From positions 2,666,001 through 2,730,000 of the forward strand of contig NZ_SHKY01000001.1 of assembly GCF_004217545.1 (NCBI RefSeq): 64,000 nucleotides of DNA, given 5' to 3'. Each line of letters opens with the position of its first letter. Position 1 is the first letter of the stretch. Source of the DNA: Krasilnikovia cinnamomea. Its GTDB lineage: Bacteria; Actinomycetota; Actinomycetes; Mycobacteriales; Micromonosporaceae. A program made the position numbers and the translations under genes. Below are positions 26,665 to 35,115 of this stretch, one piece after another. The notes beneath the pieces were generated by a model. That model was not told the origin of the DNA and searched no databases. It saw only the letters and a list, made by a program, of their open reading frames with translations.

Positions 26665-28191
26665 TCACTCCCCGACCTCCTTTACCCGCTCGGCGAGCAG
26701 CCGATCCAGCACGGCCACGGGCGAGCCGGGAGCCATCGCACGCCGCTCATCCAGGGCCGCGACCCACAGCTCGGTCAGGCCGTCGAGCAGCGCCCGACGC
26801 ATCGCCGCCGTGATGTGCACGTACCTCGACTGCACCGAGCCGTCCTCATGGCCCATCCGCTCGTCCTGCAGCTTGCCTGGCACGGCCAGTTCCTCCATCA
26901 CCGTCTTGTGGGTGTGCCGCAGGCCATGCGGCGTCAGCCCGGCCGCGATCGGCAGCCAGCAGGCGTCCGCCCGGCCCGCCGCGCCCCGGCCCCGGACCGG
27001 CACACCCGGCCACGGCTCCCCCAGCACCGGCACCGGGCGCGGGTCGCGCGGCGCCGCCCGCGGATACCAGCCGGTCGCCGCCGGCTGAAACAGCCAGGTC
27101 GCGAACCCGGTCCGCCGCCAGTGCGGCGCCAACTCGCCGGTCGGCGCGCCACCGTGCACGTAGCCCAGGTCGCTCGCCGCCGTAAGCACCCGCACCCGGG
27201 TCGCCTCCAGAACGGTGTCCGGCCGGTTCAGTACGTTGGAAACCGTCCCGGTCGACACCCCGGCACGCCGGGACACGTCGACCAGCCGGGGACCCTCCGC
27301 CCGCCCCGCCCCGTTCGCCGGACGATGACCCCCGAACACGTACGTAAGCCCGTGGCAGGCGCACGGCCGAGGCCGGGTACGGGCGACATGCTCGGACACC
27401 ATCGCGCCCAGCCAATCCGGCAGATCGATCGTCCGGTGCGAGTCGTCCTTCGGCGGGCACCGATGCCACACACCTGTGTCCAGTTCGTACAGCTGCCACT
27501 CCACCCGAACCTCGCCCGGCCGGACGAACTGGGTCTCCAACCCGACCAGCTCGCCCCAGCGCATCCCGGTGAAGCCGAGCAACACGACGGCCACGAACTC
27601 ATCGTCGCGCCCCGACAGCAGCGCCACCCGCTCGGCCAGCAACAGCACCCCCAGCGCCGAGGTGACTACCTTCTCCGGGCCGCGCCGCCGTGACCGCCCG
27701 GCCCGCTTGCCGCGGCCGCGTCGCCGGGTTGCCGGGTTGTAGTCGCGCAGTCCCTCCTCCACCGCGTCGGCGAGGACCAGGTGCAGCGTCCCGCGCCAGG
27801 TCTTGATACTCGCCTCCGCGTAGCCGGCCGCCCGCTCGCTCTTCTCCCACGCCGCCACATCCGCGGCCACGATGTCCGCCACTGGCACGGCCTCGAACGT
27901 CGGCAGCAGGTGCTCCTCGATGTGCCGGCGGTAGTTCTGCATGGTGGACGCGGCGAGATCCTGCACCGCGTACCAGCGGCTCACATAGTCACCGAAGTGC
28001 ATCCGACCGGCGACCGGATCCACCCGGGAGCGACGCGCCCGGGCCTCCGCATCGTTGGCGGCCCGCTCCGCCTCGCGGCGGGTCCGGAACCGGATGGCCG
28101 CCCCGCTCGTGTCGCTGACCGTGGCCAGCTTGCCCGTGGGCAGCCAGTACCGGGCCCGCCAGTAATCTCCTCGCTTCTCGGCATACGCCAC
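26665..28191 (-). CDS. int: Tyrosine site-specific integrase with embedded LacI-type helix-turn-helix
   Basis: 508 residues from GTG 28191, which has an AGGAGGG ribosome site 8 nt upstream. An arm-binding N-terminus and a SAM-like core-binding domain (SRWYAVQDLAASTMQNYRRH) are followed by the catalytic domain: Arg about 212 (TGMRWGELVGL), HxxR in HGLRHTHKTVM, GHEDGSVQSRYVH with the Tyr nucleophile about 456. Between the Arg and HxxR boxes, residues ~300-345 read like a complete LacI DNA-binding domain (DVSRRAGVSTGTVSNVLNRP, TRVRVLTAASDLGY). The gene ends beside attL, as in AICEs, and should integrate the element into tRNA-Pro. Confidence 0.93.
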   Translation of the reverse strand: MAYAEKRGDYWRARYWLPTGKLATVSDTSGAAIRFRTRREAERAANDAEARARRSRVDPVAGRMHFGDYVSRWYAVQDLAASTMQNYRRHIEEHLLPTFEAVPVADIVAADVAAWEKSERAAGYAEASIKTWRGTLHLVLADAVEEGLRDYNPATRRRGRGKRAGRSRRRGPEKVVTSALGVLLLAERVALLSGRDDEFVAVVLLGFTGMRWGELVGLETQFVRPGEVRVEWQLYELDTGVWHRCPPKDDSHRTIDLPDWLGAMVSEHVARTRPRPCACHGLTYVFGGHRPANGAGRAEGPRLVDVSRRAGVSTGTVSNVLNRPDTVLEATRVRVLTAASDLGYVHGGAPTGELAPHWRRTGFATWLFQPAATGWYPRAAPRDPRPVPVLGEPWPGVPVRGRGAAGRADACWLPIAAGLTPHGLRHTHKTVMEELAVPGKLQDERMGHEDGSVQSRYVHITAAMRRALLDGLTELWVAALDERRAMAPGSPVAVLDRLLAERVKEVGE

Positions 28192-28204
28192 AGCAATCTC
28201 CCTC

Positions 28205-28534
28205 CTATGCGGCCGCTCTCTCGGCACGACGAGCCCGCCGGGGCGGCCGCGCCCGTAGCCGGATCGGCACCGCGCCGGGGTCGTCGGTCGACGACGCACC
28301 ATCCGCCCGACCACGCCGGTGCACGGCCGGGATGTCGTCGCCGGGCTTCACCTCAAACAGGCGCACGATCGCGGCGATGTGCTCCTCGGTGAACAGGTAG
28401 CTGCCGCCGATCCAGGAGAACGGGATCCGGCGGTGCCGGGCCTGCTCTTTGATCCACCATTCCGAGCAGCGCAGCAGCCGTGCGACCTCGGCAGGCCGGT
28501 AGTACGGGCCTTGCGCTGCACTCGCCTCCCCCAT
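28205..28534 (-). CDS. xis: Excisionase-like MerR/HTH_17 DNA-binding protein
   Basis: 109 residues. The N-terminal half is a winged-helix fold typical of AICE Xis proteins (YYRPAEVARLLRCSEWWIKE, then RRIPFSWIGGSYLFTEEHIA). The C-terminal half is Arg-rich and disordered. ATG 28534 has an AAGGAG site 10 nt upstream. The integrase starts 13 nt after its stop, so the two are co-expressed. It probably directs excision or guides the direction of recombination; the role is inferred from position and fold. Confidence 0.85.
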   Translation of the reverse strand: MGEASAAQGPYYRPAEVARLLRCSEWWIKEQARHRRIPFSWIGGSYLFTEEHIAAIVRLFEVKPGDDIPAVHRRGRADGASSTDDPGAVPIRLRARPPRRARRAERAAA

Positions 28535-28592
28535 GGGTGCGGCGCTCCTTCCGGTTGCTTGGGTTGGGCGTCAAGGCTGGCTTGACGGTCAT
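28535..28592 (-). other. Short conserved leader: VKPALTP-coding segment with inverted repeat
   Basis: Between rep and xis an ATG at 28592 starts a frame MTVKPALTPNPSNRKERR that runs into xis. The same VKPALTPxP peptide opens the gene at 31660-32334, with the nucleotide differences falling almost only in third codon positions. The DNA also forms an inverted repeat GTCAAG-N5-CTTGAC (28570-28586; other copy 32303-32319). It could be a leader peptide, a duplicated gene start or an operator. Confidence 0.4.
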
Positions 28593-28599
28593 TGGCCGT

Positions 28600-30366
28600 T
28601 CAGGCGGCCCGGGTTTCCAGGTACTCGCGGGCGGTGCGCTGGTGTTCGCGGGCCAGTGCGGCGGAGGTGTTGGCGAGCATCGCGTCGGCCGGGGTTTTCC
28701 ATCCGGCGCCGACGAAGGCCAGGAAGTTCACGACCAGCGTGGTCGGCTCGCTGGTGTCGGCCGGATTGTGTTCCGGGCCGCTGCTCTGGGCACGGCGGAA
28801 CACGACGCGCTGGTCACGCAGCAGCGCGAACGTGATCGAGTATTTGCGGCTCTTGGTGAGGAAGTGGCCGCCGAAGCCGAGCATGTGCGCCCAGCGGCGC
28901 AGCTTCAGGTACGGGCTGGCTGGCGGCCCGGCCGGGGCGCGGCGGGCCGCATCGGCGGCGGCGACCTGTTCGGCGGCGCACGTCGGGCAGGTCCGGTAGC
29001 GGGTGCAGCCGCCACAATTCGGGTCGGTGCGCAAGTGGCCGAACGGCACGGTCGGGGCAGGCGCGGCATGCCGCTCTCCGGCTGCTAGAGGGGCAGGCGG
29101 AGAGGGGTTGGTGCGGAAGCTGCCGAGGCGCCAGCACGCGTCGATGAGCCGTTCGGTGTGGGTGCCTTCCGGGTCGGCGTACAGGGTGATCGTGTCGTCG
29201 CTGAGCCGGTTCGAGGCGTGCCCGGTGACCTCGGTCGACTTGGTGGCGTACTTGGCCAGGTACGCGGCGACCTGAGCGTCGGTCACTTGTCCCTCGGCCG
29301 CGACCGTGATCACCTTCGTCAGGACCTGCTCGCCCCACCCGATGTGCCAGCCGCGCCCGTTGGCCGGGTGCGGGTCGCTGGTGAACGCGACGGTGGCGGC
29401 GGCGTGGTCGACGGCGGCGACGAGGTCGGCGGCGTCAAGCGCGCCCGGCGGCGGCACTATGGCGTCCGGGTCGCGCGGGTCGTAGCCGTCGAGTCGGATG
29501 ATCGCGTGGAAGTGGACGACGGCGCGGCGTTGCATCTCGGCGGCCTTGCCGAACGACAGCCGCACCGGCGCCACCCAGCGCACCGTCTTCCCGCAGGCCA
29601 CCGGGTAGAACGGGAGTCCGCGTTGGCGGCAGAGGCGGCGGATGTAGCGGTTGATCGCGATGGTCGTGCGCCGCCACAACTCGCCCGCCATCAGGTTCCA
29701 CACGGCCTGGGCGTCGTGGTCGTAGCAGTCCAGGCACAGCGGCGCGCCCAGCCGGTGATCGTCGCTGTCGTGCCGGGCGAAACAGGCCAGCCGAATCCCG
29801 TGCGGGCAGGTGGTGGCGTCGCGGCGGGCGTGGCACGGCTCGGGCCGGCAGTCGCAGCCGGTGCGCCGGGCGCAGGTGTGCCGGTGCACCACCCGGGTGT
29901 GCACGTCGCCAAACGACGGGGCGGTGAGGGTGGGGAACACTGCCGGGTGATGCGCGACGTGCTCTGGGACGCCTTTGCCGCCGACCAGCCCGGCCCGCAC
30001 CACCTGGTAGGCATCCCGCTTGTAGCGTTGCGAGCAGGCCGGACACACCGCCTCGCGACGGTTGCCGCACGGCTTGTAGATCACCCCGTCCGGCAAGTCC
30101 GCCGTAGACCGTTCGGCGAGGATCCGGCCGGTGGCGGCTTCGACGGTAGCCATCGTCCCGGCAAGCCGCACCGGCCGCACACAAGCGGCTGCAGGCTTCA
30201 CATGGGAAAGCCACGCCTCGTAATCCGGTTGGGCGGCGCGGGCGACGGTTTGCAGCCGGATGTCCGCCGCGTGGTGGTACCAGGACGGGACCGTGGGCGG
30301 CTCGGCGTGGGGGGCCGTCCCCGAAGCGGGTGCTTCGGGGACGACGCTCAACGACGAGACAGTCAC
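28600..30366 (-). CDS. repSA: AICE replication initiator (RepSA-like, HUH rolling-circle type)
   Basis: 588 residues from GTG 30366, overlapping the upstream gene by 4 nt. A Cys-rich N-terminal half (CGNRREAVCPACSQRYKRDAY, many CxxC pairs) is typical of AICE and Streptomyces plasmid initiators. The HUH motif is VVHFHAIIRLDGYD, and the Tyr/Lys motif is YLAKYATKSTE. The C-terminus has another Cys cluster (CGGCTRYRTCPTCA). It would nick the element origin and start rolling-circle replication after excision. The origin itself was not identified. Confidence 0.88.
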   Translation of the reverse strand: MTVSSLSVVPEAPASGTAPHAEPPTVPSWYHHAADIRLQTVARAAQPDYEAWLSHVKPAAACVRPVRLAGTMATVEAATGRILAERSTADLPDGVIYKPCGNRREAVCPACSQRYKRDAYQVVRAGLVGGKGVPEHVAHHPAVFPTLTAPSFGDVHTRVVHRHTCARRTGCDCRPEPCHARRDATTCPHGIRLACFARHDSDDHRLGAPLCLDCYDHDAQAVWNLMAGELWRRTTIAINRYIRRLCRQRGLPFYPVACGKTVRWVAPVRLSFGKAAEMQRRAVVHFHAIIRLDGYDPRDPDAIVPPPGALDAADLVAAVDHAAATVAFTSDPHPANGRGWHIGWGEQVLTKVITVAAEGQVTDAQVAAYLAKYATKSTEVTGHASNRLSDDTITLYADPEGTHTERLIDACWRLGSFRTNPSPPAPLAAGERHAAPAPTVPFGHLRTDPNCGGCTRYRTCPTCAAEQVAAADAARRAPAGPPASPYLKLRRWAHMLGFGGHFLTKSRKYSITFALLRDQRVVFRRAQSSGPEHNPADTSEPTTLVVNFLAFVGAGWKTPADAMLANTSAALAREHQRTAREYLETRAA

Positions 30367-31349
30367 CGGGTCGCCTTCACAGGCTTGCCGTTGACAGTCG
30401 GGATCGGGTTGGTCGGGTTGTCCGGGCCGAGGCCGAGCACGGCCAGGGCCTGTGCCGCCTGTTCGGACGTCGCCTTGAGGCGGACGGCCAGCTGCCCGGG
30501 CGTGATCGGCGTGCCGTGCTCGGTGCGGTACTGCCGTGCAGTCTCGCGGGCCCGGTTCAACAGTTCCGGTGACACGATCGGCGTGGTGGGCTGTGCGGGC
30601 TCCGGCGCGGCGACAGGGGTGTCGGTGGCGGGAGCGGCCAGCTTCGGCGCCGAGGATGTGCCGGTGGTGCTGGGGCGGGGACGCGGTTTGCGGGCAGTGT
30701 CGCGCAGCGCGGTCGCTGATCCGGTCGGGCCGGTGGCGTCTGCCCGGGCGATCCGGGTGGCGACGACAGCCGGGGACGGCACCGGAATCGGTGCCGGCAC
30801 CGGTTCGGGTTCCGGGGTCGGGTCCATCGCGCACGGAACGGAGCTGCCGGCGGTGGACGCGGCGGTGATGGGGGTCGGGGCCGGTCCGACGGCGATGTCG
30901 GGACGGGCCGGAACGGTCAGGGACTCTGGGTTGGTGTGGTGGTGGCTGGTGGCAAGGATCGCGCCGGTGGCCATCACCATGAGCCCGTCGACGGCGAGTG
31001 GGCCGAGCACACATACCAGGGGTTCTTCGCCGTAGTAGGCAAGGAGCCCGGACAGGTGCCGGTAGGAGACCAGGGCGGCGACCGCGCCGACGGGGAGCAT
31101 GCCCGCCCAGCGCAGTAGCCACCACACCCGGCCGGCGGGCCAGGCGACGCGGGTCAGGATTTCGGTGGCGACGAACAGCGCGACGGGCCAGAACACGGCG
31201 CCGAGCACGGCACCCGGCTTCGGGGACCAGCCGCTGTCTACGCCCGTGGGTGGGACGTAGGAGTGGGCGATGTTCGCCGCGATGGACACGAGTCCGCCGA
31301 GGGTGGCACCGAGGTACGCCCATCGGCGACCCGCCACGACGGCTGTCAT
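30363..31349 (-). CDS. DUF2637 membrane protein (Spd-like) of the AICE
   Basis: 328 residues. About four membrane helices fill the first ~135 residues (WAYLGATLGGLVSIAANIAH, AVFWPVALFVATEILTRV, MLPVGAVAALVSY, VDGLMVMATGAILAT), the DUF2637 pattern found in conjugative actinomycete plasmids. A long Pro/Thr-rich linker leads to a C-terminal winged-helix-like stretch (GTPITPGQLAVRLKATSEQA). Proteins of this kind help plasmid spread between mycelial compartments. Overlaps of 4 nt join it to both neighbours. Confidence 0.82.
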   Translation of the reverse strand: MTAVVAGRRWAYLGATLGGLVSIAANIAHSYVPPTGVDSGWSPKPGAVLGAVFWPVALFVATEILTRVAWPAGRVWWLLRWAGMLPVGAVAALVSYRHLSGLLAYYGEEPLVCVLGPLAVDGLMVMATGAILATSHHHTNPESLTVPARPDIAVGPAPTPITAASTAGSSVPCAMDPTPEPEPVPAPIPVPSPAVVATRIARADATGPTGSATALRDTARKPRPRPSTTGTSSAPKLAAPATDTPVAAPEPAQPTTPIVSPELLNRARETARQYRTEHGTPITPGQLAVRLKATSEQAAQALAVLGLGPDNPTNPIPTVNGKPVKATR

Positions 31350-31663
31350 GACGTGACCTGGGTGGATGCCAGGTACAGGTCGACGATCGTCGCGATCGCG
31401 AACGGGTCGTCGGCGTAGACCACGACTTCACCTTCGAGGGTGTACCGGTCGGGCAGAGCGATCTGCACGGCCCCGGGAAGGTAGCGGACCGTCAACGCTG
31501 CGACCGTGACCGTGCAGTCACCGTCGTAGCTGACGTTCATGTCGGGCACGGTGGTGGTCAGCCAGTTCGCCAAGACTTCCGCGGCGAACCGGCGTCGGCC
31601 GATCGGTCGGGTCGGGAACGGGGCGGGGTCGGCAGCGACCGTCGCCAACGGTTCGAGGTTCAT
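31346..31663 (-). CDS. Small AICE protein of unknown function
   Basis: 105 residues from ATG 31663 with a GGAAGGA ribosome site. Starts and stops overlap both neighbours by 4 nt, which supports a real operon gene. Features: FAAEVLANWLTTTVPDMNV, a beta-rich middle and ADDPFAIATIVDLYLAS. I do not recognise a family. Confidence 0.7.
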   Translation of the reverse strand: MNLEPLATVAADPAPFPTRPIGRRRFAAEVLANWLTTTVPDMNVSYDGDCTVTVAALTVRYLPGAVQIALPDRYTLEGEVVVYADDPFAIATIVDLYLASTQVTS

Positions 31664-32334
31664 CGGGTGGTGTCCTTCCCGGCGTGGTCGAACAGGGTCG
31701 GTACGCGGTCGGGACACGGCGAGGGGAGAGCCGCCTGCCGGACCGCTGCCCGCAAGCGGGTAGTGATCGGTTTGCACAGGTCGGCGAACTGGTCAGGAGT
31801 CAGCAGAGCGACCGCTTCCCGGTCCTCGCCACGCCGCCGCAGCAGCAGCGGACGCACGGTGGCGTTCGTGGGACAGTCGAGGACCCCGTCGGGGTAGCGG
31901 AAGCCGCAGCCCGGACACCGCGACGCGGCCGGGCTACCAGGGTGATGATCAGCGAATACCCGCACGAGTGTGGCCACCGAGACGCCCAACCCCGCCTCCA
32001 GCAGACGGCGGTCGATGGCGCCCCTGTCGGTGGTGTCGCCGTAGCGCATCTGCGCGGCCTGCCGGGACACACCGAGCCGGTCAGCGATCTCGGACCATGA
32101 GTACCCGTACGGTGCCTGGCGCAGCCCCGCCACCGCCAGCCGGCACACGGCGTCGACTTCCGCCGTGAGCGCGGCCAGCGCACCGAGGGCTTCGACGTCG
32201 CCGTCGGCGATCCGACGCGCGTAGGCGCGCAGGATCCGGCGGGCGAACGCGTCGAACTGGGTGTTCTCCACCCGACGCCGGGCCCGCTTGCCCGGTTTCG
32301 GTGTCAAGGCGGGCTTGACAGTGTTCTTGCTCAT
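31660..32334 (-). CDS. HTH protein with Cys motif, AICE backbone
   Basis: 224 residues. After a basic N-terminus (VKPALTPKPGKRARRR) comes a helical region ending in a helix-turn-helix (YSWSEIADRLGVSRQAAQMRYG), as in sigma-like or RNA polymerase-binding regulators. A possible zinc site follows (CPGCGFRYPDGVLDC). The last third (LTPDQFADLCKPITTRL) is helical. It is likely a DNA-binding regulator of element transfer or copy number, inferred only from the HTH. Coupled by 4-nt overlaps to both neighbours. Confidence 0.75.
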   Translation of the reverse strand: MSKNTVKPALTPKPGKRARRRVENTQFDAFARRILRAYARRIADGDVEALGALAALTAEVDAVCRLAVAGLRQAPYGYSWSEIADRLGVSRQAAQMRYGDTTDRGAIDRRLLEAGLGVSVATLVRVFADHHPGSPAASRCPGCGFRYPDGVLDCPTNATVRPLLLRRRGEDREAVALLTPDQFADLCKPITTRLRAAVRQAALPSPCPDRVPTLFDHAGKDTTR

Positions 32335-33398
32335 CGGACGTCACCGCCCGGCAGGGCAGCATCGCTGCCGTCGCAGGTGCCGGTCGCGGTGCTGGGGTGC
32401 CGCACGTGGATGGCGACCCGCCCCTCGATGACCGGGACGTGCCGCCCACAGTCGGGGCACTCCGTGATGCCGTCACCGTCGCCGACCCCGAGGCGTTCGT
32501 AGATTTCGGATACGGAATCGCGGTACGTGGGTTCGGCGTCGTCGCTGTTGGCCGTAACCTGTTCGGCCAGGGCACAGTGCACGCACCGCGTCTGGTCACC
32601 GGTGCAGAAGCACTCGGCTTCACACGCCGGACAGCCGAACAAGGTGCCCGGGGAATGCGGGTGGTCGACCTGCTCGGCCGCCTCATCCCAGATCCCTTGG
32701 GGGATCAGCAGCTTCGCACTCTCAGCCTGATGCGCGTTCGTGGCGTTGATGGCCCGGATGGCGTCGACCAGGTTCTCGGCCGGGGTCTCCGCCGCCTCCC
32801 GCAGCGCGTGTGTGACCTGCTGCGGGGTGCGGCCTTTGGCATCGTTGAACTCGTACGACTCCGACCCGTCTGCGACCAGCAGGTACCGGTCCAGGTGCAG
32901 GACTGCTTCCTCGAAGTCGAGGAAGCCGGGATTGTCGAAGTGTTGCGCCGGGGCGTCGACCGGTCCGCCGTAGCAGACCATGCCGATCGCCCCGACCAGA
33001 CAGGCCGCCGGGGTGAAGCAGGTGGCGGACGGGTCGTAGTAGGCGCCCTGGATCCAGCCGTGCCGTTCCAGGTACAGCGCCGCCGACTGCAGCACACGGC
33101 CGGCCGTGACCGGCTCCTCGCCGCACTCGTCGTCACCCTGGGAGGCAGCGAGGGCGTGCAGGCCGGACTCGGTGACGACGTACCCGTCCGCCGCGGTGGC
33201 TTGCCTGGCGCACCAAGCGATGAAGCCGTCGGTGGTGGGTAGCCGGTCGTGGTCGAGCTCGCTCTGTCCGTAGAGCTCGGCGGCGTGGTCGGACTGGCAG
33301 AGGTCGAAGTACCGGCGGTCGGTGCTGGTTTCGGGTTTGCCGTCGTAGCGGCGGGTGGGTTCAGGGCAGGCTCCGCCCTGCGGTTGGGTAGCGTGCAT
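32331..33398 (-). CDS. AICE backbone protein with DUF6197-like domain and zinc motifs
   Basis: 355 residues. The centre (LERHGWIQGAYYDPSATCF, CLVGAIGMVCYGG) resembles the DUF6197 pattern seen in actinomycete mobile elements. The C-terminal third carries Cys clusters able to bind zinc (FGCPACEAECFCTGDQTRC, ECPDCGRHVPV). No enzyme motif is evident. It overlaps the next gene by 4 nt. Function unknown. Confidence 0.7.
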   Translation of the reverse strand: MHATQPQGGACPEPTRRYDGKPETSTDRRYFDLCQSDHAAELYGQSELDHDRLPTTDGFIAWCARQATAADGYVVTESGLHALAASQGDDECGEEPVTAGRVLQSAALYLERHGWIQGAYYDPSATCFTPAACLVGAIGMVCYGGPVDAPAQHFDNPGFLDFEEAVLHLDRYLLVADGSESYEFNDAKGRTPQQVTHALREAAETPAENLVDAIRAINATNAHQAESAKLLIPQGIWDEAAEQVDHPHSPGTLFGCPACEAECFCTGDQTRCVHCALAEQVTANSDDAEPTYRDSVSEIYERLGVGDGDGITECPDCGRHVPVIEGRVAIHVRHPSTATGTCDGSDAALPGGDVR

Positions 33399-33414
33399 GA
33401 CGCTGGCTCCTCTC

Positions 33415-33534
33415 CTAACGGGTTGGGTCAGTGGTTGGGGCTGGCGGCACCGGTGGCTTTCCAGGGCTTTGATCCGGTGTCGTCGGCTTTCGAGGTGGTA
33501 GGGACAGGGACGTTGGCGTGATGGCGGTGGCCAT
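33415..33534 (-). CDS. Tiny proline-rich AICE ORF
   Basis: 39 residues (MATAITPTSLSLPPRKP start, Pro/Thr-rich). Its ATG overlaps the stop of the upstream membrane-protein gene (ATGA), the same coupling used throughout this operon. That is the main reason to list it; the sequence itself is low in complexity. Confidence 0.4.
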   Translation of the reverse strand: MATAITPTSLSLPPRKPTTPDQSPGKPPVPPAPTTDPTR

Positions 33535-33914
33535 CAGTGCCAGTGCTGCACGACGGTGATGCAGCGGTGCCCCCCGACCGCGAGCGCGACCAAGCCCGCC
33601 ACCAGCACGGGGATGGCGAGGACGCCGAGGCCTACAGCGGTCCACAGCAGCCACCCGGCAGCGGTGAGAGCGGCGAGGACGGCGAGGCCGGTGACCGCGC
33701 CGAAGCCGAGCCAGAACCGGCGCAGCTTGCGGTCGCCGGCGGCAATGGCCTGCTGCCGGGCCTGCCAGCGCTGGTAGGAGGCTTGCTGCTGGCGTTGCCG
33801 GGCGGCGAGCTGCGCCGGGTTCATCGAGTACGCCAGCTCGGCCGCAGTGCCCGGATCGACGTAGTGGATGACCCGGGGCGCGGGTGGCCGGGTGGCCGGA
33901 AGTCGTCGGCTCAT
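33534..33914 (-). CDS. Small two-helix membrane protein (Spd-like)
   Basis: 126 residues from ATG 33914 with a GAAGGAGAG ribosome site. A Gln/Arg-rich coiled-coil-like region (QLAARQRQQQASYQRWQARQ) precedes two adjacent membrane helices (FWLGFGAVTGLAVLAALTAAG, VGLGVLAIPVLVAGLVALAV). The layout resembles small spread proteins encoded next to the translocase of conjugative actinomycete plasmids. Assignment is by position only. Confidence 0.7.
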   Translation of the reverse strand: MSRRLPATRPPAPRVIHYVDPGTAAELAYSMNPAQLAARQRQQQASYQRWQARQQAIAAGDRKLRRFWLGFGAVTGLAVLAALTAAGWLLWTAVGLGVLAIPVLVAGLVALAVGGHRCITVVQHWH

Positions 33915-33980
33915 TGCGTTGCTCTCCTTCGGTAGGTGGGGTGGACTTCCAGCCCGGAGGGGTTCCGGGGTGGTCAGGGG

Positions 33981-34859
33981 TCAGGCCGCGTCCGGGACCG
34001 ACCGCAGTGCCGGGCGGTCGCCGGCTACGACGGTGGCGCGCAGTTCGGCGGCGTAGGCGGCGATGGCGGCGCAGGTGCGGTCGTCGAGGTAGGCGACCTT
34101 CACCAGCTCGGGGCCACCGTTCTCGGCGATCAACAGGCCTGCGCCGGGGTTGTTCGGGCTGACGATGTTCGCCGACCAGCCCTTGTTCGCCCAGCCGTGC
34201 CCGAGCACGATGTCCGACGAACTGTCGTTGGTGCAGCGTCCGGCGAACCGCCACGCGAACAGATCCCGCAGACTCGTCGGGATGATGTCCGAGCTGGGTC
34301 GCTGGGTGGCCGCGACGACGATGATGCCGACCGCTCGACCGCGGGCGACCAGATCGCGCAGCAGCACCGAGAACTCCTCGCGCTGCTGCTTGGAGCCGAC
34401 CGTGGCGGAGAAGTAGGCGATCTCATCGATCGCGACCAGATACGCGGTGAACACATCCTGCGGGGTGATCTTCCGGCGGTCGCAGTCCTCCAGGTAGTCG
34501 TACCGGCGGTCCATCATCATCTGCAGCCGCTTCAACAACGCCAGGGCGGCGGCGATGTCCGGGCCGACGAACGCGTCCGCGCACCGACGCCACTGCCCCA
34601 ACTCGACCCGCTTGCCGTCGAGCAGGCACAACCGGCAATCCAACGACAGCGCCGCATGCGCCACCACCGCGTTCAACAGCCCGGACTTACCGGAGCCGGG
34701 CTCGCCGCCGATCAGCATGTTGCGGTAGATCAACGGCACCCGCTTCGGCTGCCCGAACTCGTCGATCCCGACATGCACAGGATCGAAGATCGACAGCGCC
34801 GGACCCACCTCCACCGGCGCGGTGCCGGTGCTTGTGTGTGCGACCAGGACCGGAGACAT
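33981..34859 (-). CDS. traSA: FtsK/SpoIIIE-type conjugative DNA translocase (TraSA-like motor domain)
   Basis: 292 residues from ATG 34859, preceded by GGAGG. Walker A is GGEPGSGKSGLLNAV, the LLDGKRVEL strand follows and Walker B is YLVAIDEIAYF, then VVAATQRPSSDIIP and FAGRCTNDSSSDIVLG. These are the FtsK/TraB marks. TraSA pumps double-stranded DNA of the element into the recipient. It is shorter than usual: no membrane helices are fused to it, and these may be supplied by the separate membrane protein encoded at 35636-36499. Confidence 0.9.
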   Translation of the reverse strand: MSPVLVAHTSTGTAPVEVGPALSIFDPVHVGIDEFGQPKRVPLIYRNMLIGGEPGSGKSGLLNAVVAHAALSLDCRLCLLDGKRVELGQWRRCADAFVGPDIAAALALLKRLQMMMDRRYDYLEDCDRRKITPQDVFTAYLVAIDEIAYFSATVGSKQQREEFSVLLRDLVARGRAVGIIVVAATQRPSSDIIPTSLRDLFAWRFAGRCTNDSSSDIVLGHGWANKGWSANIVSPNNPGAGLLIAENGGPELVKVAYLDDRTCAAIAAYAAELRATVVAGDRPALRSVPDAA

Positions 34860-34863
34860 CAGC

Positions 34864-35115
34864 TCACGCCTCCGCATCCGTGCCGGCCGCCGGGCCCGCC
34901 GCGCCAGTTCCGTCCGGGTCCAGCGCGGCATGCACAGTTAGCGAGTTGATCAGTCCCGTCTTGCCGGAGCCCGGCATGCCGCCGATCAGCAGATTGCGGG
35001 TGACCAGCCGGACCATCGCGTCGTCCAGGTGCGGCACCTCCACCGGCTCGGCGCCCTCGGGCGTCGCCCGCAGGCCCTTGCCCGGCTTCCACTGGTTCGG
35101 GTCGTCCATGACCAT
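34864..35115 (-). CDS. Stand-alone 83-residue P-loop fragment, paralogous to the translocase
   Basis: The ATG at 35115 overlaps the ssb stop (ATGA), and the stop lies 4 nt before the translocase ATG. Its core, RNLLIGGMPGSGKTGLINSL, closely matches RNMLIGGEPGSGKSGLLNAV of the next gene, and PVEV precedes both. After VHAALDPDG the sequence turns into an Ala/Gly tail and stops, so no Walker B is present. It is either a truncated duplicate of the translocase or a small regulatory nucleotide-binding protein. Confidence 0.7.
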   Translation of the reverse strand: MVMDDPNQWKPGKGLRATPEGAEPVEVPHLDDAMVRLVTRNLLIGGMPGSGKTGLINSLTVHAALDPDGTGAAGPAAGTDAEA

